DNA of 27,815 bases, taken from CAZSHX01 sp964606895. Its GTDB lineage: Bacteria; Bacteroidota; Ignavibacteria; Kapaibacteriales; UBA2268. The notes beneath the pieces are model-generated. The model was not told where the DNA came from, did no database searches, and was given only the letters and a program-made list of their open reading frames with translations. Of the stretch, positions 8,576 through 16,693 are shown in pieces; within the stretch, counting starts at the first letter, position 1, and each line of letters opens with the position of its first letter. Position numbers and translations under genes: made by a program. The stretch covers positions 1-27,815 of the forward strand of contig CAZSHX010000067.1 in assembly GCA_964606895.1 (NCBI GenBank), written 5' to 3'.

Positions 8576-9880
8576 ATGAAGACTTTAAAATTGTTCATTA
8601 TAATTCTACTGCCGATAATATTAATTGGCTCTGCTTCTGCTCAGAAAAAAGGAACAGACAAAATTCTGCCCAATCCCCCAAAAACTGTTAAGAAAGCAGA
8701 CAGTATCCCGCCTAATTCAGGTATGCTGGTTTCTCCCGACTATCTGTACAATTCCGTATTAATAGTGATGAAGAACGGAGATACGAAAAATGGGTTCTTT
8801 GTGGGCGTTGATACAGCCAATATATATATGCTGGTTAAAGGAATCAAAGAAAAAATAAATTTCAATGACCTTTCTTACGTCAAACTCGGCAAATCACGTA
8901 CGCTTTCTATGCATGGACTTACAGGAATGCTTTGGGGATTGTATCTTGGAAATGTTATTTTTTATAAGGCTGACAATCAACCAACAGCTTTTTTAAGAAG
9001 TTCCAGAGACGATGAGTTTGGCTTTGTTGTCTATAATCTTGCTTATGCCGCGGCAGGAATGGGAATCGGCTATTTGATGGGTGCAATCTTTGATACAAAA
9101 ACTACTACTTATAATTTCAATGACGAAGGCAATTCCTCAATCAATGAGTTTAATCGTTTAAGGAGTGCAATCTCGAAAACATCAGTAGAATCCAAATTCC
9201 ATTTCTCTGTTTATACTGCCAAAACTTCAGTCGGTGCAAATGATGATTATACCGATATGTTAAGACAAGTTGGGTTGAATCCTAAAGATTATAATGATTA
9301 CGGCATTTATTATTATAGTTACTCTTCCTACTCTCAAAGTATAACGCAGTCAAATATTAACCTTCTCAGAAAAATGCAGTTCTCTTATTCCTTTTTTGAT
9401 AATATTGACTTCGGCATTTCTTTCATGTGGCTCGGTTCTCCGAATATCTATGCCAACAAAACGGGCAATACAATCAATCAGGTCAATACAAGTTTTCTCG
9501 CTAAAGGATATTACGGAACGGTTATTTATGCTCCGCTCAGGAAATATCTTCCCGATAATTTTGCTCTGAATTTAGGATTTGGCATTGGATGGGCTAATGT
9601 CAGCTATTCGGCAAAATATTCCTTTGATTCAACATTCAATATTAACAATGTTGAAAAGCATCTTTACGATAACCGAACTGCCGAGATTGAAAAAAGCCGT
9701 TTCAGCAGTCATTTTTATGGTGAATTTAATATTCTGTTTTCTTCAACAACATCTCTTGGTTTGAATTATGAATATACTTATGTTGCACCCGTAGAAATGC
9801 CCAAGATGGGAATACTCCGCAAGATATCGCTTTCTCCCGGAGGTTCAAGTTTTGGTCTTACTTTAGGAATAAATTATTAA
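8576..9880 (+). CDS. Outer-membrane beta-barrel-like protein, unknown function
   Basis: 434 residues with a clear signal peptide (1-22, ending SASAQ) and a polar linker. Residues about 58-105 carry a small beta module (VMKNGDTKNGFF ... FNDLSYVKLGK), followed by glycine-rich hydrophobic stretches (about 110-180), then amphipathic strands rich in Tyr/Ser and Asn to the C-terminus (SFGLTLGINY), as expected for a barrel ending in an aromatic residue. The preceding lipoprotein has a matching module-plus-hydrophobic arrangement, so the two probably act together in the envelope. AAGGAAGG is a good ribosome-binding site before ATG 8576. Family not recognised. Confidence 0.78.
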   Translation: MKTLKLFIIILLPIILIGSASAQKKGTDKILPNPPKTVKKADSIPPNSGMLVSPDYLYNSVLIVMKNGDTKNGFFVGVDTANIYMLVKGIKEKINFNDLSYVKLGKSRTLSMHGLTGMLWGLYLGNVIFYKADNQPTAFLRSSRDDEFGFVVYNLAYAAAGMGIGYLMGAIFDTKTTTYNFNDEGNSSINEFNRLRSAISKTSVESKFHFSVYTAKTSVGANDDYTDMLRQVGLNPKDYNDYGIYYYSYSSYSQSITQSNINLLRKMQFSYSFFDNIDFGISFMWLGSPNIYANKTGNTINQVNTSFLAKGYYGTVIYAPLRKYLPDNFALNLGFGIGWANVSYSAKYSFDSTFNINNVEKHLYDNRTAEIEKSRFSSHFYGEFNILFSSTTSLGLNYEYTYVAPVEMPKMGILRKISLSPGGSSFGLTLGINY

Positions 9881-9889
9881 GAATATATT

Positions 9890-10537
9890 ATGAATAAAAA
9901 TATTGCTTACGAACTTATTGATTCGAGTAATTACGAAATTGCGGGTGAATGCCTGGCTTATATGTTCTTTCATTTTGAACCTGTAACCAGTCATCTGGGG
10001 TTGGAGTGGAACTCGTATAAGAATATGGTCACCAACTTCTGCCGCGTTATCAGAAGGGACGGTTTATGCTTTATGGCAAGGGATATGGAGAAAGATATCG
10101 CCGTCGGAGTGATTACAAGTGTGGATATGAAGATTGATTTCGGTGAAAAATTTGGTGCTGAAACGGAAAATTTCGATGAAGTCCTGGAAAAACTTGCTCC
10201 CGATATGGCTATGACGGCAGAACTCGCTAACGATTTCCACAGCAGAATGAATTTTCAGCAGGGTGACTGTCTCCATCTTTTTCAATGCAGCGTTCTTCCG
10301 GATTATGCCGGTCAGGGAATTGCAAACCGTTTTGTCAACATGACAATTGAGAAAGCAAAAGAGGTGGGTTACAGGTTTGCCGCGGTTTCCTGCACGGGCA
10401 AAATCTCCCGAAAAATCTTCGAAACCATGAATTTCAAAACGGAAAATGTGATTCGGTATTCCGATTTTGAATATCAGGGCAGTAAATTTTTTGCCGGAAT
10501 AGACGGCGAGTATGTTTTGCTGAGCAAGGAGATATGA
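9890..10537 (+). CDS. GNAT-family N-acetyltransferase
   Basis: Cytosolic acetyltransferase of 215 residues. The acetyl-CoA binding loop is visible as SVLPDYAGQGIANRFVN (134-150), with the Q-x-x-G-x-A/G type pyrophosphate-binding signature in 140-146, followed by the helix EKAKEVGY. The strand LHLFQCSV before it and the C-terminal AVSCTGKISRKIFETMNF region match the GNAT fold. The acceptor is unknown; the family acetylates small amines, antibiotics or protein termini. It begins 9 bases after the barrel gene, so it is the last gene of that operon, although its cytosolic nature makes a shared function uncertain. Confidence 0.85.
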   Translation: MNKNIAYELIDSSNYEIAGECLAYMFFHFEPVTSHLGLEWNSYKNMVTNFCRVIRRDGLCFMARDMEKDIAVGVITSVDMKIDFGEKFGAETENFDEVLEKLAPDMAMTAELANDFHSRMNFQQGDCLHLFQCSVLPDYAGQGIANRFVNMTIEKAKEVGYRFAAVSCTGKISRKIFETMNFKTENVIRYSDFEYQGSKFFAGIDGEYVLLSKEI

Positions 10538-10728
10538 CGAAGTTAAAAGGGCATGATTAGACTTTTTAGTTTACAGTATTACTCATTATAACAGTATGTT
10601 GAAAGCATTGCCCAATTTTTCAGTACTCTGTAAGGTAAGTTAATCTGAATCAAAACGAAAAAAAAATGATAAACTCTATCCTTTCGTCATAAAACATGAT
10701 TTTGTTTTATTAATTGGGAATATGAATT

Positions 10729-11070
10729 ATGTCGAAAATCGAAACATTTCCGAATCCGAATCCGGAGAGGGATTACCTGATTAGCCACGTTAATCACGAA
10801 TTTACTTCCGTCTGCCCCAAAACAGGACTGCCCGACTTTGGCAAAATTACTATAAATTACACACCCGACCAAGAATGTCTGGAACTAAAATCGCTTAAGT
10901 ATTATTTCATGAGTTTCCGCGAAAAAGGCATTTTCTACGAAGCAATAACAAATATGATTCTTGACGATTTGGTCGCTTCGTGCCAGCCGAGGGAAATGGA
11001 AATCGTCTCTGAATGGAACTACCGCGGAGGCATGACATCGGTTATCAGAGTACATCACAAAAAGAAATAG
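10729..11070 (+). CDS. queF: NADPH-dependent 7-cyano-7-deazaguanine reductase, type I
   Basis: Cytosolic enzyme that reduces the nitrile of preQ0 to the amine preQ1 in queuosine biosynthesis. 113 residues, at the short end for unimodular QueF. The catalytic Cys lies in TSVCPKTGLPDF (C29, forming the thioimide), with the proton-donating Asp at D36. The QueF signature is visible as LELKSLKYYF (51-60). The C-terminal half has EWNYRGGMTS, as in the T-fold family. No preQ1 riboswitch could be recognised in the 191-base leader. A decayed queD-like fragment starts 10 bases downstream, which suggests that a larger queuosine cluster once existed here. Confidence 0.95.
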   Translation: MSKIETFPNPNPERDYLISHVNHEFTSVCPKTGLPDFGKITINYTPDQECLELKSLKYYFMSFREKGIFYEAITNMILDDLVASCQPREMEIVSEWNYRGGMTSVIRVHHKKK

Positions 11071-11079
11071 AAAATAAAC

Positions 11080-11208
11080 ATGAAAGTAAAAATAGCAAAA
11101 GAATATAAATGGTCAATATTGTCTTTTACAGCCAAGAAGAATTTGCAAATTTCATACAGGATATAAGGATCAGTAGAGATACCATTAATAAATATCCAAA
11201 TACTTTAA
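11080..11208 (+). pseudogene. Decayed remnant resembling queD (6-carboxytetrahydropterin synthase)
   Basis: An ATG at 11080, 10 bases after queF, opens a 28-codon frame beginning MKVKIAKEYKW, then SFTAKKNLQISYRI before a stop at 11164. QueD-type proteins commonly start with a strand like this, followed by a HRLPFH-type histidine segment and a CKNLHGHSY segment. Here KKNLQ-ISYRI lines up with the latter, but the zinc-binding histidines and catalytic Cys are missing. The same frame continues after the stop as GSVEIPL, which would match the next strand. It looks like a truncated, non-functional copy. The call rests on pattern memory, not on an alignment, so confidence is moderate. Confidence 0.42.
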
Positions 11209-11499
11209 AAATATTATAATTCGTGTTGTTACAGAAATATCGATTTACTCATACCTTAAGAGAATAATCCTTTTTTTAAGCATTTATTTCTACAAGAAAT
11301 CCTTGTTTTTAGTCAAAATGAAGAATTTCATCGGAAATATTTTGGTTTAGAGCTATCCGGATAGAAACATTATCAGTATAAAAATGCCTGTTCGCTTTTA
11401 GTATTATGATTTTAATCTGATTTATTAGCAGAAATTTTTTAAATTTGTGTTTTAAACAAAATGTTAATATCATTTTAACTTCAAATAGGGTTGTAGATT
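11209..11499. other. AT-rich spacer upstream of nuoN
   Basis: No supported gene. It may contain further decayed queD sequence at its left end. A TAAATTTG box at 11440-11447 fits the Bacteroidota -7 consensus TAnnTTTG, 53 bases before the nuoN ATG, but no -33 TTTG partner at the usual distance is seen. AGGG lies shortly before ATG 11500 as a possible ribosome-binding site. Confidence 0.3.
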
Positions 11500-12972
11500 A
11501 TGAATTTAGAATACTTGCTGGCATCGCCGATTATAATAATCTCTGTCTTTGCTGTTCTTGCAACAGTTATTGACCCATTTTTCAAAAACAGGACACTGAA
11601 CTTCTGGTTTACTGTGGCAGGCTTGCTTTTCAGCGGCATAGCGGCGGCTTATACCATCTTTTTACTCCCCTGGGTGGAAAAAGACCTGAAACTTCACTCG
11701 CTTGTAACCAACAACATGATGCTGTTTGGCGGGTATTCGGCATTTTTTGATATAATATTTTGCTTTGCAGGGCTTATGGTTGTGTTCGCCTCCAAAAACT
11801 ATTTGAGGCGGGAATACAGCGAGCATAATGAATATTATACAATTATGCTTTTTTCGATTATCGGCATGATGCTCATTGCTCATTCAAATCATTTATTGGT
11901 TCTATTCATTGGTGTTGAATCAATGTCAATCTGCTTCTATATTCTTGCAGGATTCATAAGGACAAGAGAAAAAGCAGTTGAAGCGGCAATCAAGTATTTT
12001 CTTTTAGGTTCTTTTGCTTCAGGATTTCTTCTTTATGGAATTGCGTTGGTTTATGGTTCAACAGCAAGTATGGACTTGTCGGTTATTTCGGCATTTATCA
12101 AATTCACACCAACAATTTCGATTTATTTCCCAATAGGAATTGCATTAATTATTATTGGGTTAGCGTTTAAAGTGGCGGCTTTTCCTTTTCACCAGTGGGC
12201 ACCGGACGTTTATCACGGTTCACCGACAGTGGTTTCAGCATTTATGAGTACAGCGGGAAAAGCGGCGGCGATTTCAGCATTTATTACCATTGCATCGGCT
12301 CTGTTTCCTTTTGAAGCTATTTCTCAAAAAATAATCAACAACACTCATACGGTTCAGCTGGTTATTGCCGCTATTTCAGCAATAACTATGCTTTTGGCAA
12401 ATTTCACGGCACTTGTCCAGAAGAATGTAAAAAGAATGCTTTCTTATTCATCTGTTGCTCATGCAGGTTATCTGCTTATGGGAATTGTGTCGAACAGTCC
12501 CGAAGGAAAAACCGGTATCATGTTTTATATTGCGGCTTACACTCTGATGCAGATTGGTGCATTTATTGTTATCTCCGTACTTGAACGTGGTGATGAAAAA
12601 TATATGGAAGTAAGTGATTATGCAGGATTGAGCAAAGCACACCCATGGCTTGCGGCAATGATGGCAATTTTCATGTTCTCGCTTGCAGGAATTCCACCGT
12701 TTGCAGGGTTTATCGGAAAATACTATCTTTTTGTTGCAACTATCAAATCAGGATTCTCCTGGCTTGCAATTATTGCAGTTATTTCCTCAATTGTTTCAAT
12801 GTATTATTATATCGGACTTGTTCTTCAAATGTATTTCAAAGAACAGGGCGAAAAATCTTTGGTAGCCGATTTGGGCTATTCGAAAATCACCTTGGCAGTT
12901 GTTGCGATTGGAACTGTTTTGTTTGGAATCTTTCCATCGTTGATTATTGATGTCGTTTATAAATTGTTTTAA
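11500..12972 (+). CDS. nuoN: NADH-quinone oxidoreductase subunit N
   Basis: Antiporter-like membrane subunit of complex I, helping to pump protons as quinone is reduced. 490 residues, usual length, about 14 membrane helices. Key conserved polar residues are present: the helix-5 Glu in FIGVESMSICFYIL (E140), AIKYFLLGSFASG (K165) and LAFKVAAFPFHQWAPDVYHGSPT-like segment (K224 to T243), plus KRMLSYSSVAHAGY further on. These match NuoN better than NuoL or NuoM. No other nuo gene is present on either side; upstream is queF and downstream a lipoprotein gene. It is therefore separated from the rest of the complex, or the remaining genes lie elsewhere. Confidence 0.93.
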   Translation: MNLEYLLASPIIIISVFAVLATVIDPFFKNRTLNFWFTVAGLLFSGIAAAYTIFLLPWVEKDLKLHSLVTNNMMLFGGYSAFFDIIFCFAGLMVVFASKNYLRREYSEHNEYYTIMLFSIIGMMLIAHSNHLLVLFIGVESMSICFYILAGFIRTREKAVEAAIKYFLLGSFASGFLLYGIALVYGSTASMDLSVISAFIKFTPTISIYFPIGIALIIIGLAFKVAAFPFHQWAPDVYHGSPTVVSAFMSTAGKAAAISAFITIASALFPFEAISQKIINNTHTVQLVIAAISAITMLLANFTALVQKNVKRMLSYSSVAHAGYLLMGIVSNSPEGKTGIMFYIAAYTLMQIGAFIVISVLERGDEKYMEVSDYAGLSKAHPWLAAMMAIFMFSLAGIPPFAGFIGKYYLFVATIKSGFSWLAIIAVISSIVSMYYYIGLVLQMYFKEQGEKSLVADLGYSKITLAVVAIGTVLFGIFPSLIIDVVYKLF

Positions 12973-12991
12973 ATAAAACTCTGAAAGAAAA

Positions 12992-14002
12992 ATGAGATTA
13001 TCTGAAAATGCTCTTTTGATAGCTTTTGTGGTGCTGTTTGTTTCATGTTCACCCAAAGAACAGCCCAAAAATGCACCTGAACAAGCAAAACCAACTACCA
13101 GTCAGAACCAGACAGCACCTAAAACGGTGAATGGCAAAACGCTGTTGAAATTGAATCTCCAAAAAGGAAAATCATATTACCTGAGGATGCTTACTGACCA
13201 GAAAGTTACACAGACTGTAATGGAGCAGAAAACAACTTCGAAAGAAAAAATTGGAGTTTCCTATTCATACAACATTGAAAATGTTGAACCATCGGGCATG
13301 ATGCTAATCAAAGTGATTTACGGAGCATTTTCTCAAGACATCGAAGGTCCCCAGGGCAAAATAAGCTACAACTCAGCAAATACTGCCGACAAAGAAAGTC
13401 CATTTGCCAAAATGTATTCCTCTCTTTTGAACAAGGGATTCAAAATGAAAATTGATGCAATAGGGAAGGTTTCTGAAATTACAGGTGTGGACTTGCTTTT
13501 AAAAGGTATGATTAATAATATGGATTTACCTCCGCAAGCAGATAAAAAGCAGATTGAAATGATGGTTAATCAGCAATTTGGAGATAAATCAATCAGGGAA
13601 ATGATGGAGAATCTCATGGCGATTTATCCTGAAAATCCCGTTGCAATCGGCGATTCATGGTCAAGAAGTTTTACTCTGACCCGAGGATTCCCTGCTTATT
13701 TCGAAAGCGTTTGGACTCTGAAAGAGATTAAAGACGGCAAGGCAACTGTTCAGCTTAATACTAAGATAAAAGGGATTACCCTACCCCCAAGCAAGGATAG
13801 AGCTCCGACACCGAAATATAAGATTACCGGAGAACAATCAGGCACTTACGAAATTGATGTTGCCACCGGATGGGTACTGAAAAGCAAAATGAATCAGAAA
13901 TTAAGCGGAAAAATTGAGATTGAAAAATCGGAGCAGGTTCAGAAAGCTATGTCTTTTCCTGTCTCTATTGAAAGCATAATAACTACTGAAGCAGTGAAAT
14001 AG
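12992..14002 (+). CDS. DUF6263-like lipoprotein
   Basis: 336 residues. A signal peptide with lipobox LFVSC (lipidated Cys19) is followed by a low-complexity Pro/Gln/Thr linker (about 20-45), then a soluble, strand-rich domain. The layout KGKSYYLRMLTDQKVTQT, a central helical part with MIDLPP-like and MAIYPENPVAIGDSWSRS, and a C-terminal GTYEIDVATGWVLKSK resembles the DUF6263 family of exported proteins of Bacteroidota. Its molecular role is unknown. It starts 19 bases after nuoN and ends 2 bases before aat, so all three may be co-transcribed without a functional link. Confidence 0.78.
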   Translation: MRLSENALLIAFVVLFVSCSPKEQPKNAPEQAKPTTSQNQTAPKTVNGKTLLKLNLQKGKSYYLRMLTDQKVTQTVMEQKTTSKEKIGVSYSYNIENVEPSGMMLIKVIYGAFSQDIEGPQGKISYNSANTADKESPFAKMYSSLLNKGFKMKIDAIGKVSEITGVDLLLKGMINNMDLPPQADKKQIEMMVNQQFGDKSIREMMENLMAIYPENPVAIGDSWSRSFTLTRGFPAYFESVWTLKEIKDGKATVQLNTKIKGITLPPSKDRAPTPKYKITGEQSGTYEIDVATGWVLKSKMNQKLSGKIEIEKSEQVQKAMSFPVSIESIITTEAVK

Positions 14003-14004
14003 TT

Positions 14005-14583
14005 TTGGGACTGAACATTATTTCTCCTGAAATTCTCGTGAATGCCTATTCGACAGGTTATTTCCCAATGGCAGAACACGACGGAAATATTTACTGGCAT
14101 TGTCCGGATCCAAGGGCAGTTATTCCTTTGGATTCGATAAAAATGCATCGTTCGATGCGGCAGGTTCTCAGGAAGCATGAGTTCACTTTTACGGTAGATG
14201 CTAAATTCAGCGAAGTTATTCTGGAATGTTCTTTGCGGGATGAAACCTGGATTTCTCAGGAAATTATTGATTCGTACCAAGCTTTACATAATCTGAGACT
14301 TGCTCATTCCGTGGAAACATGGAAAAATGGAGAGCTTGCAGGCGGACTTTATGGAGTAGCTTTGGGTGGTGCTTTTTTCGGCGAATCTATGTTTTCAAAA
14401 GTTTCTAATGCTTCAAAAGCGGCATTTTACTTTCTGGCATACAAGCTTATTGAAAATGGATTTATTTTACTCGATTCTCAATATTTGAATGACTTTACGG
14501 CTTCCTTGGGTGCTATTGAAATACCCCAAAAACTCTATCTGGGTATTCTAAATAATGCTCTTCAAATGCCGGTGAAATTTTAA
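14005..14583 (+). CDS. aat: Leucyl/phenylalanyl-tRNA-protein transferase
   Basis: Cytosolic enzyme that adds Leu or Phe from aminoacyl-tRNA to proteins with N-terminal Arg or Lys, marking them for ClpS/ClpAP in the N-degron pathway. 192 residues. The family motifs are GYFPMAEHDGNIYWHCPDPR (18-37), HRSMRQVLRK (48-57), GGLYGVALGGAFFGESMFS (113-131) and the LLDSQYLN-type segment near the C-terminus. The start is a TTG at 14005, two bases after the lipoprotein stop. The next in-frame candidate is CTG 14011, and no ATG fits the family N-terminus. It is slightly shorter than the E. coli protein, as usual for this phylum. Confidence 0.94.
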   Translation: MGLNIISPEILVNAYSTGYFPMAEHDGNIYWHCPDPRAVIPLDSIKMHRSMRQVLRKHEFTFTVDAKFSEVILECSLRDETWISQEIIDSYQALHNLRLAHSVETWKNGELAGGLYGVALGGAFFGESMFSKVSNASKAAFYFLAYKLIENGFILLDSQYLNDFTASLGAIEIPQKLYLGILNNALQMPVKF

Positions 14584-14644
14584 TGTAATCTTATGATGCG
14601 TGAACCTGATATATCGAAACATTTCTGTTATTCGGGAGGAAATT

Positions 14645-15073
14645 TTGAATAGAAAATTTTCCTTCGGGAATAATTCGTCTTCCATTGGCTTAATTTCAAG
14701 AAAAGACTTTTTTAAAAATCTGCTGAAAAAGGTTATCTATGAATTGGAAGTGAAGAAGGTTTATCTCGACCCGAAGATTAATATTGATTCTGTAGCAGAG
14801 ATTCTATATACCAACAGAACTTACATATCCAAGGTTATTAACGATGAGTTTCATCTGCATTTCAATACTTATGTGAATGGATTCAGAATTAAAGAAGCGT
14901 TGAAAATACTTGCAGACCCCGATTACAGACAGCATCCTTTGACGGATATTGCTACCCTTGCCGGGTTCAACAACAAAACAACTTTCAATACAATCTTCAA
15001 GAAAATTACCGGTTACACCCCGTCATTTTATAGAGACAACCCGAACCTGCACGTATCGGAACTTCCAAAATAA
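14645..15073 (+). CDS. Stand-alone AraC-type helix-turn-helix transcription factor
   Basis: 142 residues from TTG 14645, chosen because GGGAGGA (14634-14640) lies just before it; an in-frame GTG at 14600 has no such site. Almost the whole protein is the AraC/XylS DNA-binding domain: first HTH about residues 36-60 (IDSVAEILYTNRTYISKVI), linker helix FNTYVNGFRIKEALKIL, second HTH about 88-120 (LTDIATLAGFNNKTTFNTIFKKITGYTPSFYR). The short N-terminus shows no ligand-binding domain, so it resembles SoxS-like proteins regulated by abundance. A 19-codon ORF (14593-14652) overlaps its start. It converges with miaB 5 bases away. The target is unknown. Confidence 0.85.
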   Translation: MNRKFSFGNNSSSIGLISRKDFFKNLLKKVIYELEVKKVYLDPKINIDSVAEILYTNRTYISKVINDEFHLHFNTYVNGFRIKEALKILADPDYRQHPLTDIATLAGFNNKTTFNTIFKKITGYTPSFYRDNPNLHVSELPK

Positions 15074-15078
15074 GCCGA

Positions 15079-16401
15079 TTAAATGATTTCACCAAACAAA
15101 GTCGCGGATGTTCCTCCGGTAACCCTGATTCTAATTTTATCTCCCGTCTTCATACCCTCGGTAAACGGGAATATTGCCACTTTATTCGTGTCAGTTCTGC
15201 CGTTCCACTCGAGCTTATTCTTCTTGCTCACGCCTTCAACCAAAATCTCGTGGATATTTCCAACTTCCGCTGTGTTGAGCTTCTTGGAAATCGAATTTTG
15301 AAGGTCAATTATTTCGTTTAAGCGGCGGGTTTTAATATTTTCGGGAACATCGTCCACCATTTTAAACGCTTTTGTATGGTCGCGGGGAGAATACTTGAAC
15401 ATATAAGCTCCGTCGTACATGACGGTTTTCATTGCAGTAAGCGTAGCCTGATGGTCTTCCTCGGTTTCAGTCGGAAAACCTGAGATAATATCCGTCGAAA
15501 GCGAGCAATGGGGTATTAATGACTTGATTTTTTCTATTCTTCCCAAGTAATGTGCTATTGTGTAGTTTCTGTTCATCAGTTCCAGTATTCTGTCGGAACC
15601 GGATTGAACGGGCAAATGAATAGATTTGCAGATATTATTAAATTTCGCCATAGTTTCTATCAATTCGTCGCTCATATCCTGCGGATGCGACGTGGTATAG
15701 CGGATTCTCATCGTGGGGACTGCCTTGGCACAAGCCCTGAGCAAATCAGAGAAATTCATATTACACGTATTATCGCTGAAACTATTAACATTCTGCCCCA
15801 GCAAAGTAACTTCCATGAAGCCATCCTGATAAAGCCTCTTGACTTCATCAACAATCGAAGCCGCGGGACGCGAACGCTCCCTGCCACGGGTGAAAGGAAC
15901 CACGCAATAGGTGCAGAATTTGTCGCAACCACGCATTATCGAAAGCCATGAAGAGATTCCCTCCGTGCGGAGTGGAGCAATATCGTCGTAAGTTTCCACT
16001 CTGCTCAATTTTACTGCCATTCCCTTCTCGCCCCTGTAAGAATTAGCTATGAGCTCGGGAACTTTCCGATATTCGTCGGGTCCGACAACCAAGTCAACAA
16101 GTTCCTGCTCCTCGATGAGCTTAACACGGAGCCTCTCAGCCATACAACCCAATATGCCGACAACCAGTTCCTTATTCTTTTTCTTGTATTGCTTCAAGTG
16201 AATAAGGCGTTCCTGTATCTTTTTTTCCGCATTGTCGCGGACGGAACAAGTATTCAGCAAAATAACATCTGCAAATTGCGGCATTTCGGTCATTTCGTAG
16301 CCGGAGGACTTGAGAATTGAAGAAACTATTTCCGAATCGCTCAGATTCATCTGGCAACCATACGTTTCGATATATACTTTATGCGAGTTTTGAGTATTCA
16401 T
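15079..16401 (-). CDS. miaB: tRNA-2-methylthio-N6-dimethylallyladenosine synthase
   Basis: Radical-SAM methylthiotransferase that converts i6A37 to ms2i6A37 in tRNAs reading UNN codons. 440 residues, normal length. The N-terminal UPF0004 domain carries the auxiliary-cluster cysteines in YGCQMN (C16), NTCSVRDNAE (C52) and LGCMAER (C86). The radical-SAM core has RGCDKFCTYCVVPFTRGRE with C159, C163 and C166. The C-terminal TRAM domain is about 375-440. The NTCSVRDNAE and RGRERSRP motifs point to MiaB rather than MtaB or RimO. Transcribed alone, diverging from the FadL-like gene across a 292-base spacer. Confidence 0.96.
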   Translation of the reverse strand: MNTQNSHKVYIETYGCQMNLSDSEIVSSILKSSGYEMTEMPQFADVILLNTCSVRDNAEKKIQERLIHLKQYKKKNKELVVGILGCMAERLRVKLIEEQELVDLVVGPDEYRKVPELIANSYRGEKGMAVKLSRVETYDDIAPLRTEGISSWLSIMRGCDKFCTYCVVPFTRGRERSRPAASIVDEVKRLYQDGFMEVTLLGQNVNSFSDNTCNMNFSDLLRACAKAVPTMRIRYTTSHPQDMSDELIETMAKFNNICKSIHLPVQSGSDRILELMNRNYTIAHYLGRIEKIKSLIPHCSLSTDIISGFPTETEEDHQATLTAMKTVMYDGAYMFKYSPRDHTKAFKMVDDVPENIKTRRLNEIIDLQNSISKKLNTAEVGNIHEILVEGVSKKNKLEWNGRTDTNKVAIFPFTEGMKTGDKIRIRVTGGTSATLFGEII

Positions 16402-16693
16402 TATAATTCAGATATTAATATAAAATATGATGGCAAAAATACAAAAAAATCAAGGAAATCTAAATGAATTGTTTTAATTATCAATAGATAACAGAAAATA
16501 TTTATTAAAAGCTAACACATATATTATATACAAACTAAATAAAGTTTTAGACTTTCTTAAAATTTCCGTAATATCTACTTTGTTCTTCTTAGAAAAGATA
16601 CACTTGAACGGAAAATTTGGAAAACATCTCAATTAGTAAAGAAAAATCGATAAACCGATTATTTTTTAATTCACTTATTTTTAAGGATTATTT

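Noticed and set aside
10538..10728. preQ1 riboswitch upstream of queF
   Set aside because: No stem-loop with the expected A-rich tail and anti-Shine-Dalgarno pairing could be recognised.
15079..16401. Radical-SAM enzyme as maturase for the minus-strand peptide at 18402-18551
   Set aside because: All motifs identify MiaB, a tRNA-modifying enzyme, and it is not in the same operon.
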